A DNA stretch of 64,000 bases from Amphiura filiformis (lineage: Eukaryota > Echinodermata > Ophiuroidea > Amphilepidida > Amphiuridae): contig NC_092635.1 of assembly GCF_039555335.1 (NCBI RefSeq), positions 55,247,755 through 55,311,754 on the forward strand, in the 5' to 3' direction. How positions within the stretch are numbered: the first letter of the stretch is position 1; the number at the start of each line of letters is the position of its first letter. Position numbers and translations under genes: made by a program. Shown in pieces: positions 12,237 to 25,050 of this stretch. Below the pieces are notes generated by a model that did no database searches, was not told where the DNA came from, and worked only from the letters and a program-made list of their open reading frames with translations.

Positions 12237-12528
12237 CATAATCTTGTCTCTCCCGCTTTTATTGACATAGGCATTCGCCTCTATTGAAATAAGCTGATTG
12301 GTACTTCAAAGTTAACAATGAAGTCAGATTACAGTAAACTTACTTAAACCCTTGCGTTTTCGTATCTGAACAATAGACTTACGGAAACTGAAAAGATAAA
12401 ACGGCGCATAGTATAAAAACGGAGTATAGCCTATGCTTATTGTATTTCCGTTTGATTGACAGCTGTCTCTTATGGACTTGCTTGATAGCACTTTTGTGGA
12501 AAAACTTAATATAATTGTGACCTGCTCC

Positions 12529-13450
12529 CACGAAACGAAGGTAAAGTCGCAAGTTTGGTAGTTTCGAGACACCCTCCCCGGCTGCTGTGTTGGTGTTCTT
12601 GGTTTCACACGCACCTTTGCAAGCCAATAGTATATGTCCTTACTGAATGGGGCCACAATAGGAAATTCACGAAGGGCATACTGCTGGCTTTTACAGGTGC
12701 GCTGCAAACAAAGAACATCAACTCAGTAGCCAGGATGTCTTAAGGGCTGGGGTATGAACGTTTGGACGGTATTTATTTTGGGACATTAGAGCACATCAGA
12801 CATATCGAATTGCATTCTGAATACGAAGAATGTCATTCTGATATCAAATAATTTAGATTTTTTGAAATTCGCAATTTAATACACATTTTATGGCAAATCA
12901 TTAAAAATTGATATTTTTGATATTTAACAGTACATGAAGTGAAATTTATAAATCTGATGATTTATACTTAAAGTGTATGTAGGTGGGATGAAAAGCCGAC
13001 GATCAATTGAAAATTTTGACCTTTCGTATTGAAGATATGGATTTTTTTTCCCAAAACACCAAAAAAAATTAGGTCTTTTTGGGAAAAATTTCCATATCTT
13101 CAATATGAAAGGTCAAAATTTTCAATTGACCGTCGGCTTTTCCTCGCTGCTACATACACTTTAAGAATATATCATTAGATTTATATAATTCACTTCGAGG
13201 ACTGTTATGTATCAAAAATTTGGAAAATATCAATTTTTTATAATTTGTCATAAAATTTGTATTATATTGTGATTTTCAGAAAATGAAAATTATTTGATAT
13301 CAGAAAGACTTGCTTCGTATTCAGAATGCAATTCGATAGGTCTGAGGTGCTTTCATGTCGCACAAAAAATACTGTCGAAACGCAATAAACGCTCATTTTA
13401 GATCCCTTAAAACTACCAACTTGCGACTTTACGCTCATTTCGTGGTAGTA
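12529..13450. repeat. outer inverted repeat interrupted by a family A copy
   Basis: GGTAAAGTCGCAAGTTTGGT near 12540 is inverted near 13412-13445 as ACCAACTTGCGACTTTAC, with CACGAAACG/CATTTCGTGG flanks. The family A element at 12740-13410 lies between the arms, so an older foldback element was split by a younger insertion. Confidence 0.65.
12740..13410. repeat. TTAA-flanked foldback element, family A (copy 2)
   Basis: Same start (TTAAGGGCTGGGGTATGAAC), same poly-A/T centre and same end (AGATCCCTTAA) as 7638-8304, at about 670 bp. Both ends lie in TTAA. Confidence 0.9.
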
Positions 13451-13589
13451 TGTCACATATTACGAAAAGATTTGTTCTTATTAATTATGTTTAACTGAAT
13501 GAGGTCAAATTACTAAATACCTGAACCTGGCAAGTACGCCTAGCACATAAAGTAACTTCTCAGTTTGTAATTTGCCATTGTTCGTAAGT

Positions 13590-13800
13590 TGTCGAATTTG
13601 CCGTAGAAGTGATGATGTAACAGGATTTAACCATAGATTAAAACAATGTTTGAATATATCGTACTTCACTAGTACGTTCACGCGGTACCTGTGCATTGAA
13701 CCATAGATGTTAAAGAACAGTGATAAAGACCTGGATCGTAATTCTATTCGCCGTCGAAGTGATGATGTAACAGGATTAATTATCATAGCAATAGATGAAT
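13590..13800. repeat. family K-related repeat
   Basis: GATGATGTAACAGGATT occurs at about 13610 and 13762, the second followed by ATCATAGCAATAG as in the 4515-4800 element. GTACTTCACTAGTACGTTCACG also matches that element inverted. Confidence 0.5.
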
Positions 13801-14067
13801 ACAATTTTGGCATTGAGAAAACTAAGGGGGTGTGGGGGGGGTTACAGGACTTTGGCATTGTTTTCATAGGGCATTATGTAATTATTTATTGTTACATTAT
13901 CCAGAGATGGAACCGAACCGAGACTGTGGGCCAGTCTAAAGTTAAATGGGGATGCACCACATGCCCCCTCTTGACGCCGTACTGGTTGTGGTGAATACCA
14001 ACATGAAATTTTGGTGAACCCCTTTGCGGATAAGTAAACGGAAACAATGAGGTGTACGTAAGACAAC

Positions 14068-14431
14068 TTAAGGGGGTACTACACCCCTCGATAAATGTGT
14101 GTCTATTTTTGCATTTTTTTTTTTTTTTTATAAAACAGAGGTTACAAAATTTTTTATAAATTATATTGGCAAAGAACATGATTACTTCACTGGAATTTCA
14201 GTGACCCAAGACAAGTGGTTTGTTATTTATGATAAGAAATAAGGTACCGCTAGTATGTACCTCATTTCCTATCATATATACTGAACCGCTTGTCTTGAGT
14301 CACTGACATTTCATTGTAGTAATTGGTTTCTTGCCCCAATAATATACATAACTTTGTTACCAGTGTGTTATTATTTTTGAGAAAAATACAAAAATAGTCA
14401 CAATTTACCACAGGGGTGTAGTACCCCTTAA
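14068..14431. repeat. TTAA-flanked foldback element, family B (copy 1)
   Basis: Starts TTAAGGGGGTACTACACCCC and ends GGGGTGTAGTACCCCTTAA. The two halves are inverted copies centred near 14250, and both ends are TTAA. Confidence 0.85.
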
Positions 14432-14927
14432 TCAATTCGGAATTCACGTTTATCTCCACCGGATTTTGTGGTAACACACGGCATTTATCGTTGGTCAAGC
14501 GTCATTTTGATTTGAATAATCTGTCAAGTTGTCAAAGTCAATAACAAATTAGGCGACATTTGCCATTTGTGATATGAACGGTACACAAGCAGTTACACGG
14601 CATGGGATATATATAATAATTGTTTTCTATTTTAAGCGCTTTTAACCTTGCTCGGAACTATTTTTGGCAATGAGAAAGATAATTATTTACACTTAGTATA
14701 GATTGAAGATCAATTATCAGTTCTTCCAAAGGTTTGTATTATTAATAGTGCCAATATTTGTACTTTCAAAGTGTTTTAAAGCTATTAAAGATAATTAATA
14801 TTATTGTCATAAAAAGAAAAAGATAAGATAAAGCATTGACTGTCATACATTAGTGCTTCAAAACTTTTTACAGGTTTTGTCTTCAATAAAATTTATTCTA
14901 TTCACATTAAAATAATGTGAAAGATAA

Positions 14928-15282
14928 TTAAGGGGGTACTACACACCTGCCCAGTTTTGTGCCTATTTTTGCATTTTTCTCAAAAATTATAGCGCATTGG
15001 TGACAAGTAAGATATGTATATTATAGGGGCAAGGACTACAACTACTGCAAATTTTATTTGAGCATAGACAACAGTTGTGGAGTTACAATCAAAAATGAGG
15101 GAAAACCAATATTTTATCAATAAATCAATAACTACTTGCCTTGAGTTGCTGAATTTTCAGTGCAGTAGTTGTAGTCCTTGCCCCTATAATATACATATCT
15201 TACTTGTCACCAATGCGCTATAATTTTTGAGAAAAATGCAAAAGTAGGCACAAAATTGGCCAGTGGTGTAGTACCCCCTTAA
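14928..15282. repeat. TTAA-flanked foldback element, family B (copy 2)
   Basis: TTAAGGGGGTACTACAC at the left and GTGTAGTACCCCCTTAA at the right. Internal blocks TATATTATAGGGGCAAGGAC and GTCCTTGCCCCTATAATATA are exact complements, so this copy is younger than copy 1. Confidence 0.9.
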
Positions 15283-15465
15283 TGTTGTCTAATTTCAATT
15301 AAGCTTAGTAAGCTTAGTGACAACTACACGCATGGTAGGGAAGTTTTGTAAATTGTGATGTGATCTAAAAGCAAAACCAGTCGGAAGTCGGAAATATTGA
15401 TTTTAAGATATTCTGTCGGTCCGTGCCACGACCGACAGAATAGCCAAACAAAGGATATATTTCCT

Positions 15466-15556
15466 TTTTATTTCTTCTTCTTCTTCTTCTTCTTCTTCTT
15501 CTTTTTCTTTTTCTTTTTCTTCTTCTTCTTCTTCTTATTCTTATTATTATTATGCC
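15466..15556. repeat. (TTC)n microsatellite
   Basis: TTC units grading into TTTTTC and TTATTA. Confidence 0.9.
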
Positions 15557-18356
15557 TACAACTGGACCACATCATAGTATAGATGTGAAGTTAAAAGTGC
15601 AATGGTCTTGCCCTTATTTACTCCCCATTGTTATCCTAGTAGGGCACAAGATTCCTATTGAACAATACTTTTGTTTTCTGCGATTAACATCAGTTAAGTT
15701 TTCATCATGCACGCGCACCACGTGCATCGCAGCGTGCCTCAAATTAATCAAATTGCCGAAAATGGACTGTTGTGATTTAGCCTTTACTTCCGGTCTGACC
15801 CATTAACCACTAAGAACAAGCAAGTTTTCCTCCAAGAAAGAGTAGCCGAAACCTGCTCTATAGTATTTGTCTTAGTGCGCTCGATCAAGACATGGATTTA
15901 TCTGAAAAACAAATAAACAAACGATAACCAAGTTAATTATAGCATTATTCTCTACAGTATTTGTGTTGCTAATGTTGCTTCTGAACTTGCACACATAAGT
16001 GCTGCCTTTTAAACTGTTGTCATTGAAGTGTTATTTTATATTTTATCGCTGCTACTGTGGTTACTTGCTTTTTAGTGCTATGTGATTTGTGCATATTTCG
16101 GCCACCTTTTAAAATGTTGTATTTGGCTAAATAGTAGTTATAAGTTTGGACCGTATCATATCTAATTTTATGCTTTTATTGGTATGCGACTAGTGAAAAT
16201 GTCAGTCACTTTTAAAAATCTCATGTTTGGGGACTAGAAGTTTAAGGGTTTTTTTTTCTTATCTTTCGACAGCCATGGTGTTACTGTCTATGATTTATTA
16301 AACATTTTCATACAAAAGAAAGATGGATGATTTTATAAATTTTTTTATAAACCAAAAGGACAAAACAGAACGAATACAAACAATACAAAACAACAATGAC
16401 AAAGACAACAGGACAACTTTTCCATGTTATTTTCACCAGCTGCAGAATGAGGAAGAAGTTCAGTTTGTAGTATACATAATTTGTACTCATGTGATTTTAT
16501 CATCAATGATTTTATCTCTCCCTTGGGATGTGCCACGGTTTTGGGGTACCTTTTCTACGATTTTGGAATATATATGGGTGGGTTTTCACTGAAGACCAAT
16601 GCGCCCAAGTTTGGCAAAAGTGCCCTTTAAAATGCCCACATTAGAGCAAATTTGGGTAATTTTGGGTGCTTTTTGTTGAAAATTGGTATACTAATGGGTA
16701 GCAAAAACAGCAACAAGTACACCCCGGGGGAGTCTCTTCTATGATTATAGAAATGTCTTGGATGATATCCAAATACGGATTGAAACAGGAGGTTATAAAT
16801 TCCTTAATAGATTCTCCTTTTGAAATATCAAATGCATTGTAGCCGTGTTACTATTTAAAGTGCCCAAACCCATCCCTGGGATTGTATTATCATAATTATA
16901 ATGACCCGTCTATTATTTATAATTGTACTAATATCACGATAAATAGGATTGATATGAAAATATAAATGGTTAAGTTTTCTTTGCATAGCCTATATTTATA
17001 GTGCGATCCAGGGTGCGATTACCCGATATGAAGGCCCCTATTAGACCACAATATTATTACGACATGGAAATGCGGAAACACGCGGTTTGAGTTTGACAAG
17101 TTACATGACGGAAGTACTAGATACATCGATATGTCTTAACATTATGCTCTGCCAAGTTCAAGAAGAGGATATATCAAGTTATAGAATATACATCAGGTCA
17201 ATGGATATTAACTGACTACTGCTAAGTTGGAAACCTAATTCTATACCACTTTGGAAAACTATATCTTAATTTGTCTACAATAGCTATATATGCATAATTT
17301 GCTGGGATAATTTATTTTTTATACAGCTGTGATTTCAGCGGGAATTCGATAAAGAGAACAGTATACCACTGATTTGCTTACTTTCCATGGTACTTCAAAT
17401 ACTCTGATTGCATTGGAAAGTCACGGAATCTACTACATAGACCTATCATTTCTGTACTTCATGTGGTACTGTGTAAATCGAGGGTCAGTGGATCCCATTG
17501 GATACAAAAGTTTTCGCATACACAAGTATCAGGCTAATCTTCTTGAGTCAATGATGAGAGTTTAGAGAAAATTACGAATTGGGATCGGATCAAAATGAGA
17601 TTAACTTCCTTCTTACCCAGATATCATCGCTCTTACACAGTGGTAACTATATCATCAGAGTTTCCTAGGATACCGAAGAGTGATCTGAACAGAAAACATG
17701 AGGAATATACTCCAACGGAGACACAGTCTTACGAACGTATTGTCAACCTTCAAATCTGCCGTTCAACTCCATATAAACTTCACCGAAGTAAGTTGCCACC
17801 ATGCTCGTCCTTGTTAATGAGCATTGTTCATGTTCCACTAAACATGATTATGAGGCTTATTAATAAGCGAAATGCCACCAAATGGTAATCGGTATAATTC
17901 TTCTTGAGTAGCTCAGCGCTTCGCGCCCGCTCACTCATGTGGAAAAATGGCCGATTGGTGTTATACCAGGAATTATTATGCTCTCATTTTGACTTAGGTG
18001 TTACATAACATGGGGTAAAGATCTTGGCGCCATCAAACTTGACTTTCTTTAATAGCTCCTACAATGGTGACACGATCTGATCCTATCAGATTATAGTCAG
18101 CAATAATGAATATTAATGAACATAAAAAGTTCATAACTTTACTACTAAATCTCACAGGGCTGTAGAATTGTAGAATTGCAACATAAGTAAGTGTATGTAT
18201 ACTGAGCAAGTTAGAAATGATATGGTATTAACTCAATTTTCAAAATTTCGGACTTTGGTCCAAGTAAATCAGATCATGCCAAAATTTTCATTTGCAAAGA
18301 ACATCTCATCCATAACTTTTGCAGGTTAATTATTATATATAGGAATGGTTTCTTAA
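15557..18356. other. intergenic, nothing recognised
   Basis: Two short open frames at 17374-17565 and 17595-17888 have no recognisable domain. No tandem or clear inverted repeat was seen. This stretch lies 2-5 kb upstream of gene 1 and could hold its promoter or 5' noncoding exon, but no signal identifies either. Confidence 0.4.
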
Positions 18357-19220
18357 TTAAAAGGGCATTTCATGATCTTATCCCCTTACTTTTCTCAAAA
18401 AACAAAACAAAAAACAGTTGAGATTTTTATTCCACCGGAAACCTCTGGCTACATAATATTTATGTACAAAAACATTCTTGCAAATTACTTCGTTAAACAA
18501 AAATATCGCCAAATTTGAATTACATTCTGGTGTGCCAGAACGTGCGAACGTAATTCACCACAGTGGCCTATTATGATGGAGCAGTACAGTAAGCCAAAAA
18601 GAATTAAGGTACCAGTTGTGTTCACCCTGTATATCCTAAATAAAGACAAGTATGTCAAAATTAAAACAAGCGGCCACTATCTGGACTCTTTAGCTCTGAT
18701 TTAAGACCTTATTTGTTGAAATTGGTTGAGAATTAAAGAAACGGTGATCTAAAACCTAATGAAGAAACGAAATCAAAAGTTGCACTGACTTTTGTGTTCT
18801 AATCAATGAAAGCACGACGTTAGTTTTAGCGTGCTAATCAATGGAAGCACGGCGCTTGTTCTATTGTTCGCGAACGCTTTGTGTACAAATCAATAGGGCA
18901 CTGCAATGTAGCAAACTGCAACTTTTAAATTGGCATCTTCCTTGGGTTTTTGGATCGTCGTGTTTTTATTTCTAGAACAATTTCAACAAATGAGGTCTTA
19001 AATTGAGCTAAAAGATGCAGCTATTGGCTGCTGGTTCCAATTATGACAAATCTGCCTTTGTTTAGGATATACAGGGGGTGAACATAACTGGTACCTTAAT
19101 TTTTTGGCTTACTTTTGTATAACAAAATCAACTGAAATTTTGGGGATAAGCTTTTCCGGTGGATATCTATTGACACATATCAAAAAAGGAGGATGCTAGA
19201 AACACGAAATACTCCTTTAA
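18357..19220. repeat. TTAA-flanked family E (copy 2) containing nested element D
   Basis: Left end TTAAAAGGGCATTTCATGATC, right end CACGAAATACTCCTTTAA, matching the 9326-9661 element. Between the halves, at about 18590-19112, sits a family D foldback element. Confidence 0.7.
18590..19112. repeat. foldback element, family D (copy 1)
   Basis: Left GTAAGCCAAAAAGAATTAAG then GTACCAG...TTCACCCTGTATATCCTAAA. Right GGATATACAGGGGGTGAACA then TGGTACCTTAATTTTTTGGC. Arms exceed 50 bp, and internal arms (TTTAAGACC, AATTCTCAACC) are also inverted. A second copy is at 27372-27846. Confidence 0.8.
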
Positions 19221-20594
19221 GTTAGCCAATCATTAAAAGGCGTTTTTGCTGCATATAACTACCCCGGTAGCACTTGTAAAATCACTGTTAACATCGCCCA
19301 ACATTTTCGCGTTCATTCAGTTGTTAACTGCAAAAGGGCAAATACTTTTAAGTTTTGTCCAGTATTATACTAATATTTGATATTTCGATATTATGTGTTA
19401 TTATGTACTATTAACATCACAGAAAAGTTATCTGTGATGCAATGTAAATGATATCTGTGTGATTAACAAACACATTCATTACATGACTGCGAAAACGCGT
19501 GGGTAAAACTTTGGAAGTTAGTTTCGACTACATCGGTATTGCATATATTTGCCAACCCCACGCACTCAAATAGTCACATACGCACAAATGCCTTTCAACT
19601 ACTTGACCATGTTGACAAGTTTACTTAATATAAATCTTTCTATCAACATTTGTACGGTTTATAATCGCAATAAAAAAGCCATTAAAGAATTAATTACCTG
19701 GTAAAAATTCTTCATACGAGTGGATGTCGACTTCAACACAACTGACGTCAATTTTTTGGCATGTTATTACATTTTTTCACTGATAAAATGGAATAAAATT
19801 AGACTTGCAGGGCGTTATAGCTTTGAGTGGGTTGATCAAATTCAAAATTAATTTACGTTGTCCATCACAACTATTTATTCAGGAGGTCGTGCCGGTTGCA
19901 CATATTGTAGCTAACATAAAGTGGGACCAACTACCATGCATATTGTGAGAATGACCGTGTAATCGCGTGTGCTACATACAAGGAATAAGTCATATAATAA
20001 CATCGTGTAAGTACGCACATACGCAACCCGCAGTCATTGGGTAAATATGCACAAACAGCGATGCTTGGGTAAACACGATAGCTAAGTAAGCGTATACAGT
20101 ATTTTTTGAACCCTGGATAGTATATTTTAGGTTGTTTTTGCTCATTTTGGACTTTAAAATTGCTCAGAATTTTTAAAAAAATGAGGTAAATGCAGCATAA
20201 CTCAGTGCATGATTAGCGGAATGCAAATTACAAATGCATCACCACCCTTTGAGTTTTTATCGCGAAAAGTTTTCGAACTCCGTAATTTATTATAGATACA
20301 TCCTCTCCTCTCATGATATTTTGCATATTTCGGCCTCAAGAAACGAGGTTTCTATAAGCAGATAATGGTGGTACACAACGAGCAAATATCCCCACCGAGT
20401 TTATAATGTACAACCCAAATCTACATTGTGCGACAACTTCCCCCACATCCCACCCGACCCCTGAAACACGCAGTAGAAAAATTAACTGATTTATTTGTTG
20501 TCTTCTCACATTTATCATTGTTTGATAACCAAAAAGTTAGACACTAGTTTTCCTACCATTAATCATTTCTTTGTTATTTTTTTTTTAATTTCAG
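19221..20594. other. upstream region and intron end of gene 1
   Basis: No repeat or ORF recognised. The last 25 bases are a T-rich tract (TTTTTTTTTTAATTTCAG) that is a strong 3' splice site for the exon at 20595. An untranslated first exon must lie upstream, but I could not locate it. Confidence 0.45.
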
Positions 20595-21187
20595 GGCTGC
20601 TGGGTGCAATGGAAGGATCTGGTTCATTAGCAACTATCTTATGGGTATTACTACTAGCAATTGTAAGTGTAGTGACAGTAAGTCGACCTACGAAAGCTTT
20701 TCGTGGACACCATCTACCTTTACTTACCAACGAACTAGTATATAGACTGCAAAATGAACATGAACATTTGTCACGACACAGACATCTGGCGGGAAGAATC
20801 GAATCACAAAATTATAGAATACAAAAGCGACAAAATTGTACACATAATGAATGTGCTTCATACTTACGAAGCCCTCAAAAAATTAAACTTACATCTCTTC
20901 AAAGAAGAGAAGTCGAAAGGGAACGTTCTTTTATTACGCAACTTAAGTGCCTGGAGAACTTTGAGCGGGCAGATCCTCAGATACTACGACGTGAAATTGT
21001 CCAGCTGACACCTGGTCAAAAGACTGATATACTAACGTACTACAGAAGTTATTTTCAAAGTGCTGTCTCATTGCCAAACATACCAAAACGTAGTAAGAGA
21101 GGATTGAGACTGTGTCCGCGACAACAAACATGGGATGATTTGTACTTAGCTCTAACAGATGATGATGAATTAATTCAAGTGGTTCAA
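20595..21187 (+). CDS. neurotrophin/Spaetzle-like precursor, first coding exon
   Basis: This exon encodes residues 1-193 of a 258-residue secreted growth-factor precursor. It is preceded by a T-rich acceptor ending TTTCAG at 20594. ATG at 20609 is the first start in the exon and opens a signal peptide (hydrophobic LATILWVLLLAIVSVV, residues 7-22). The prodomain (about 30-164) is basic, with an NCT glycosylation sequon at 76 and Cys 77, 82 and 114. RSKR at 161-164 is a furin-type site, so the mature chain starts at Gly165. The first mature cysteine follows (LRLCPRQQTW, Cys169), as in neurotrophins and Spaetzle. The exon ends VVQ|GTAAGT in phase 0. Total length equals that of vertebrate neurotrophin precursors (about 240-260). 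The family call depends on the second exon. Alternative: a Spaetzle-class ligand. Confidence 0.8.
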
Positions 21188-21217
21188 GTAAGTACAATTT
21201 AACATCATTCTTTATAC

Positions 21218-21364
21218 AGTTTGTCCACTTTGAAGTAAGGTACCATATTTTGCGTAAGCGTGTGGTGCGTCGTGTATTAAGACACTCATGCATTTTGTGT
21301 GCGGCGCGCCGAAACCACCTAATTTACTGCGTACTTTACTTCGTATTTCAAAGTGGACAAACAG
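21218..21364. repeat. foldback element just inside the gene 1 intron
   Basis: TTTGTCCACTTTGAAGTAAG at the left is matched inverted by TACTTCG-ATTTCAAAGTGGACAAA at the right. Arms are about 27 bp and start 30 bases after the 5' splice site. Confidence 0.8.
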
Positions 21365-21617
21365 TAGTTCAATAGTGTGTCACAAACAGACACTGAGCAC
21401 TGCGGTGAGGACCATATTAAATCCTACAAAATTGGCCGATTATAAATTAAATTACCAAACCTCAAAAATTCACGTATAATAAAGTTGACACAGCATTAAC
21501 GGTTTAACTGACATTTTTAGTGAAAGTTATCAATGAAGTGTAGGAACATCATACATTCATTTATTTTCATATGTTCAATTTAAGTATCAACAGTTGAATA
21601 TCAAATTAATTGAAAGT

Positions 21618-22390
21618 TGTAATCTATTCAACTGGACTTACTATTTTGAACGAGCGACAGTTTCACATCCTATCCGAGATGCATCCTCAGGCCGTCTGAT
21701 TGTTCGGCGTCGATTAGTTAGTGATCCGTGTCGGGGTCGAAAAACTAAATCGTCGAGCGATGCAGAACTATATGTGACGTGTCATGTCAAAAGGAGACAC
21801 TTTTGGACCGGATCGGAAATGGAGAAATAACCAAAAATCTGCCCGGGGGTGACTTTTTCACAATTTGGGTTTGTTGCGAATTTGTGATGTTATCAATGTT
21901 AAAAATATTGTATGATAGTTTCAGACCGGAATATAACTGGCATCTTGTATTTTTTGAGACATTTTTCAAGGTAATTCCTACTCTCAACATTGTCAATAAT
22001 ATTTTTAAAGGCCGATATTTCAATTTCCAATTTTATAATACCATAACTTACGAACTCAATATCTTCCTTTGGGAATGTCCGATTTCATTACTCTATATTT
22101 AAGATATGTAAAAACTCGATATCCTGCCCAAAGGGGGGGGGGAGGGGCAAACGTCAGTATCGTCGCTATTTTTCCCTCCCCCTTCATCCCCTTTCACATC
22201 TCTTTCCCTTCTCCTTCACCGTGACTCTTTGCTACATGTATTAAGAAGATCCCTCGACGAATTTGTTATTAGACCTCGACACAGGTCACTAAGCAATCAC
22301 CGCCGAAAAATCAGACGGCCTGAGGATACATCTAGGATAGGATGTGCAACTGTCGCCCGTTCAAAATAGTTAGTCCAGTTGAATAGATAA
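21618..22390. repeat. foldback element with about 130-bp arms
   Basis: The left arm (TTCAACTGGACTTACTATTT...CCTCAGGCCGTCTGATTGTT) is found inverted at 22250-22390 (AATCAGACGGCCTGAGGATA...AGTCCAGTTGAATAGAT). The interior is unique, with a G-run near 22130. Confidence 0.8.
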
Positions 22391-23734
22391 AACTTTTTGT
22401 AAATATAATTGGGTGTGTGTGTGTCGGGGTTGCGAGGGGGTGGGGTGCGTGGGTGTTAAGTTGTTTTAACAATCCCAGATTACCCCAAGTTCAATGTTCC
22501 AAAAATATAAAGACTTATATTTAAAGCCTGGTGATCAATACCAAAAAAAAAAAAAAAAAGGGAACAACCCTTTAAATACGGCCCATTGCGTTACCAAAAA
22601 AGAATTGTCAGTATTCCAAACTAAACCCTTCCATATAATACCAGTCCACACAAAGTACCAGCGTCCCTTGTTTATTACATGTAGATTAGTAGCATAAATG
22701 CAGGTATTTGAGAGAAATACGTGTATGAACAAGTAAATATCGCTAAGCCATTTGTGTGTTTTGAAGGTAAGGAAATGTCAAAACATGAAACCTTTACAGG
22801 TAAAAGGGCCACGAGGCCGGTGCAGTGTAGTATTGGGTAACGCGAATATCCTCGGGTTATTAGGGGATTCAATTTACTTTCTAATTTTATCCAATGGATT
22901 ACGTCATACACTGGTACTAAAATGAATTCGTCATTCTGATTTTGAAATTACACTCCCGTGTGTTTTCAGGACACAGTAAGTATATGCCAGCTTAGTACAA
23001 TGATATTTTAAAAGAGACAGCTGATGAAGATAAAGATATACATTTATGCTATCCCTTTGAGGTCTGTTCATGAAAATCTGTTTGTATAATACAGTTTAGG
23101 TAAATGGTTTGTGACTCCAACTAATTGATACTATAATGTCATCTGAAATGGTGATAATTGATATGGTGTACAGAAGTGTATGAAAATTGCAACATTTCAT
23201 GTAAATAGAGTATTACAAAATGCTATGTAAATATAAATTTAACTATTTTTGTGAGTTTTTGTTTTGGATGATCTCAACCTCAAATGTACGGAATAAATTT
23301 AAATATAAATTTCTCATTCAAACTATGACCTGTCCCCCTGTACCACTACTTTTGGTATAAATGTAACAATAGTAGAAAAACGGTTTTATTTTAATCACGA
23401 TTTTAGATATCGTATACAGAAACTCGCTTTTTAATCTTTAGGGGTTAGTCAACAGAAGTGGCCAAAAATCAATTTTCCACTTTTATTGTAGGTGATATCA
23501 ACATATATATTTACAAAAGAGAAAAACCTTGTTTTTGTCAAAAAATAACACATATTTAACAACACACTATAAATAAACCAAAACCTCTCCAGCTCGAAAA
23601 AAAAAGAGGTTTTATGAGCTGGACGTTTGTGTCTACTTCTGAGCAGCACTTTCCATACTCAAATACCCGAGAAAATCAAAAATATATAACAACCTCTTAT
23701 TTGCCTGCATCAATCGCCTCATTTTTACCCAGTA
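22391..23734. other. gene 1 intron, nothing recognised
   Basis: Apart from a poly-A run at 22540-22559, no repeat structure or coding signal was seen. Confidence 0.45.
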
Positions 23735-24130
23735 GTCCGGCTGCCAGTGGGTATGACGTTGTATTGGTGTCCATAGTTTTGTTTTTGATGGATATTGCTT
23801 CTCTAGACCACCAACTTCAAAAATAAATTTACTGGACCTCTGTCAGCATTGGGCAATTGAGATATGGCAGGTCAAAGTTCATACAGGGGTCAAAATTCAA
23901 ACTGCTCAAATGCTGTTGAAAAGTCCTCCAAATTATTCCTCTTGTCATGGCGATCCATCTATCTGTGACTTCGACCCGCCACATCTCAAAATGCCCAATG
24001 CTGACAGAGGTCCAGTAAAGTTATTTTTGAAGTTGGTGGTCTTGAGAAGCAATATCCATCAAAAACAAAACTATGGACACCAAAACAAGCTTATTTGTGG
24101 CAAAATTGCGTTTGGCAGCCGGCCTACAGT
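23735..24130. repeat. foldback element with about 170-bp arms
   Basis: TTGGTGTCCATAGTTTTGTT, GACCACCAACTTCAAAAATA and GACCTCTGTCAGCATTGGGC on the left are matched in reverse order by complementary sequence on the right. The symmetry centre is near 23895. It contains no ORF. Confidence 0.85.
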
Positions 24131-24434
24131 GACTGTAGACCATTGATTTTAGGTTAATACTGTTACGTAATCGTGTGTGTGGAATCATTTTTACATGTCT
24201 TGTTTGAAAGACATAGGTACTGTGCTTGTGTGATCATAAAGAAATGCCATGAAAATAATCCATACATAGGGTTACATCCCAGTATAAATTTCTTGAAGAT
24301 TATATTAATAGGGGCAAAAAATGCATTATAATGATTTTCTCCTATTAAAAGTAAACTCTCTGAGTATAAATTTTATTTGCTGTAGAGAATACACATACTG
24401 CAGTTACTGTTCATTTTCCTGTACATTATACACA

Positions 24435-25050
24435 GTGCTCTCACCATTTCCTAGTTAACGTCACTGTGTGAAAAAGTAACGGCCAATATTTATTGTACTC
24501 TCTAGGAAATATAGTTTTGTAACATGTCCTAAATATTTAGCTAATTTAGATATTTGGAAATATTCGTACTTTGGTGTTTTAGCAAGTAGGGCACGACATG
24601 GCCTGCAAAATTCCATGTGTAAATCGAATGCAACTTTTAGTGACTATCACTCACTTGTAGACCGCTCTCTTCCGAAGGGCATTAATTTAAAGCTAAGCCA
24701 CTTGACAGATATGTTTGTACTTGATGTCAATCAAGAATAACGTATACATTACATGTAGGCTAAAAACTGACTATGTGGGGCATCTGCAAATGTTCGTACC
24801 TCCCTGATATGTAAATGACAGATAACAGAAAAACAGCTCCCATATCTGTCCATAACTTTGGTCAGTTCAGCTAGCCAGGGGATTTGAAGTGGGTGATTAG
24901 CAAGTGCCATATTTGGGCATAAGTGCAGTGCACCATTCAATGTGGAGGATAGACTAGACTTTATCGATTGATTTTGCTGGAATAGTTTCCTGTTAACCAG
25001 GTTTAAGTACTGCAAAGGTCGAATCATGTTTGCTGTGCAGTATAACTGCA
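24435..25050. repeat. dispersed repeat, family I (copy 1)
   Basis: Shares, in opposite orientation, GACCAAAGTTATGGACAGAT, ATTTGCAGATGCCCC and AATGCCCTTCGGAAGAGAGC with 56380-56990. A third, more decayed copy is at 59440-59780. No protein was recognised. Confidence 0.75.

Noticed and set aside
17374..17888. Two adjacent open frames upstream of the ligand gene
   Set aside because: No domain, start context or splice pattern to support an exon.
20495..20608. Upstream in-frame extension of the ligand ORF
   Set aside because: It runs through the polypyrimidine tract and acceptor TTTCAG; translation should start at the ATG at 20609 inside the exon.
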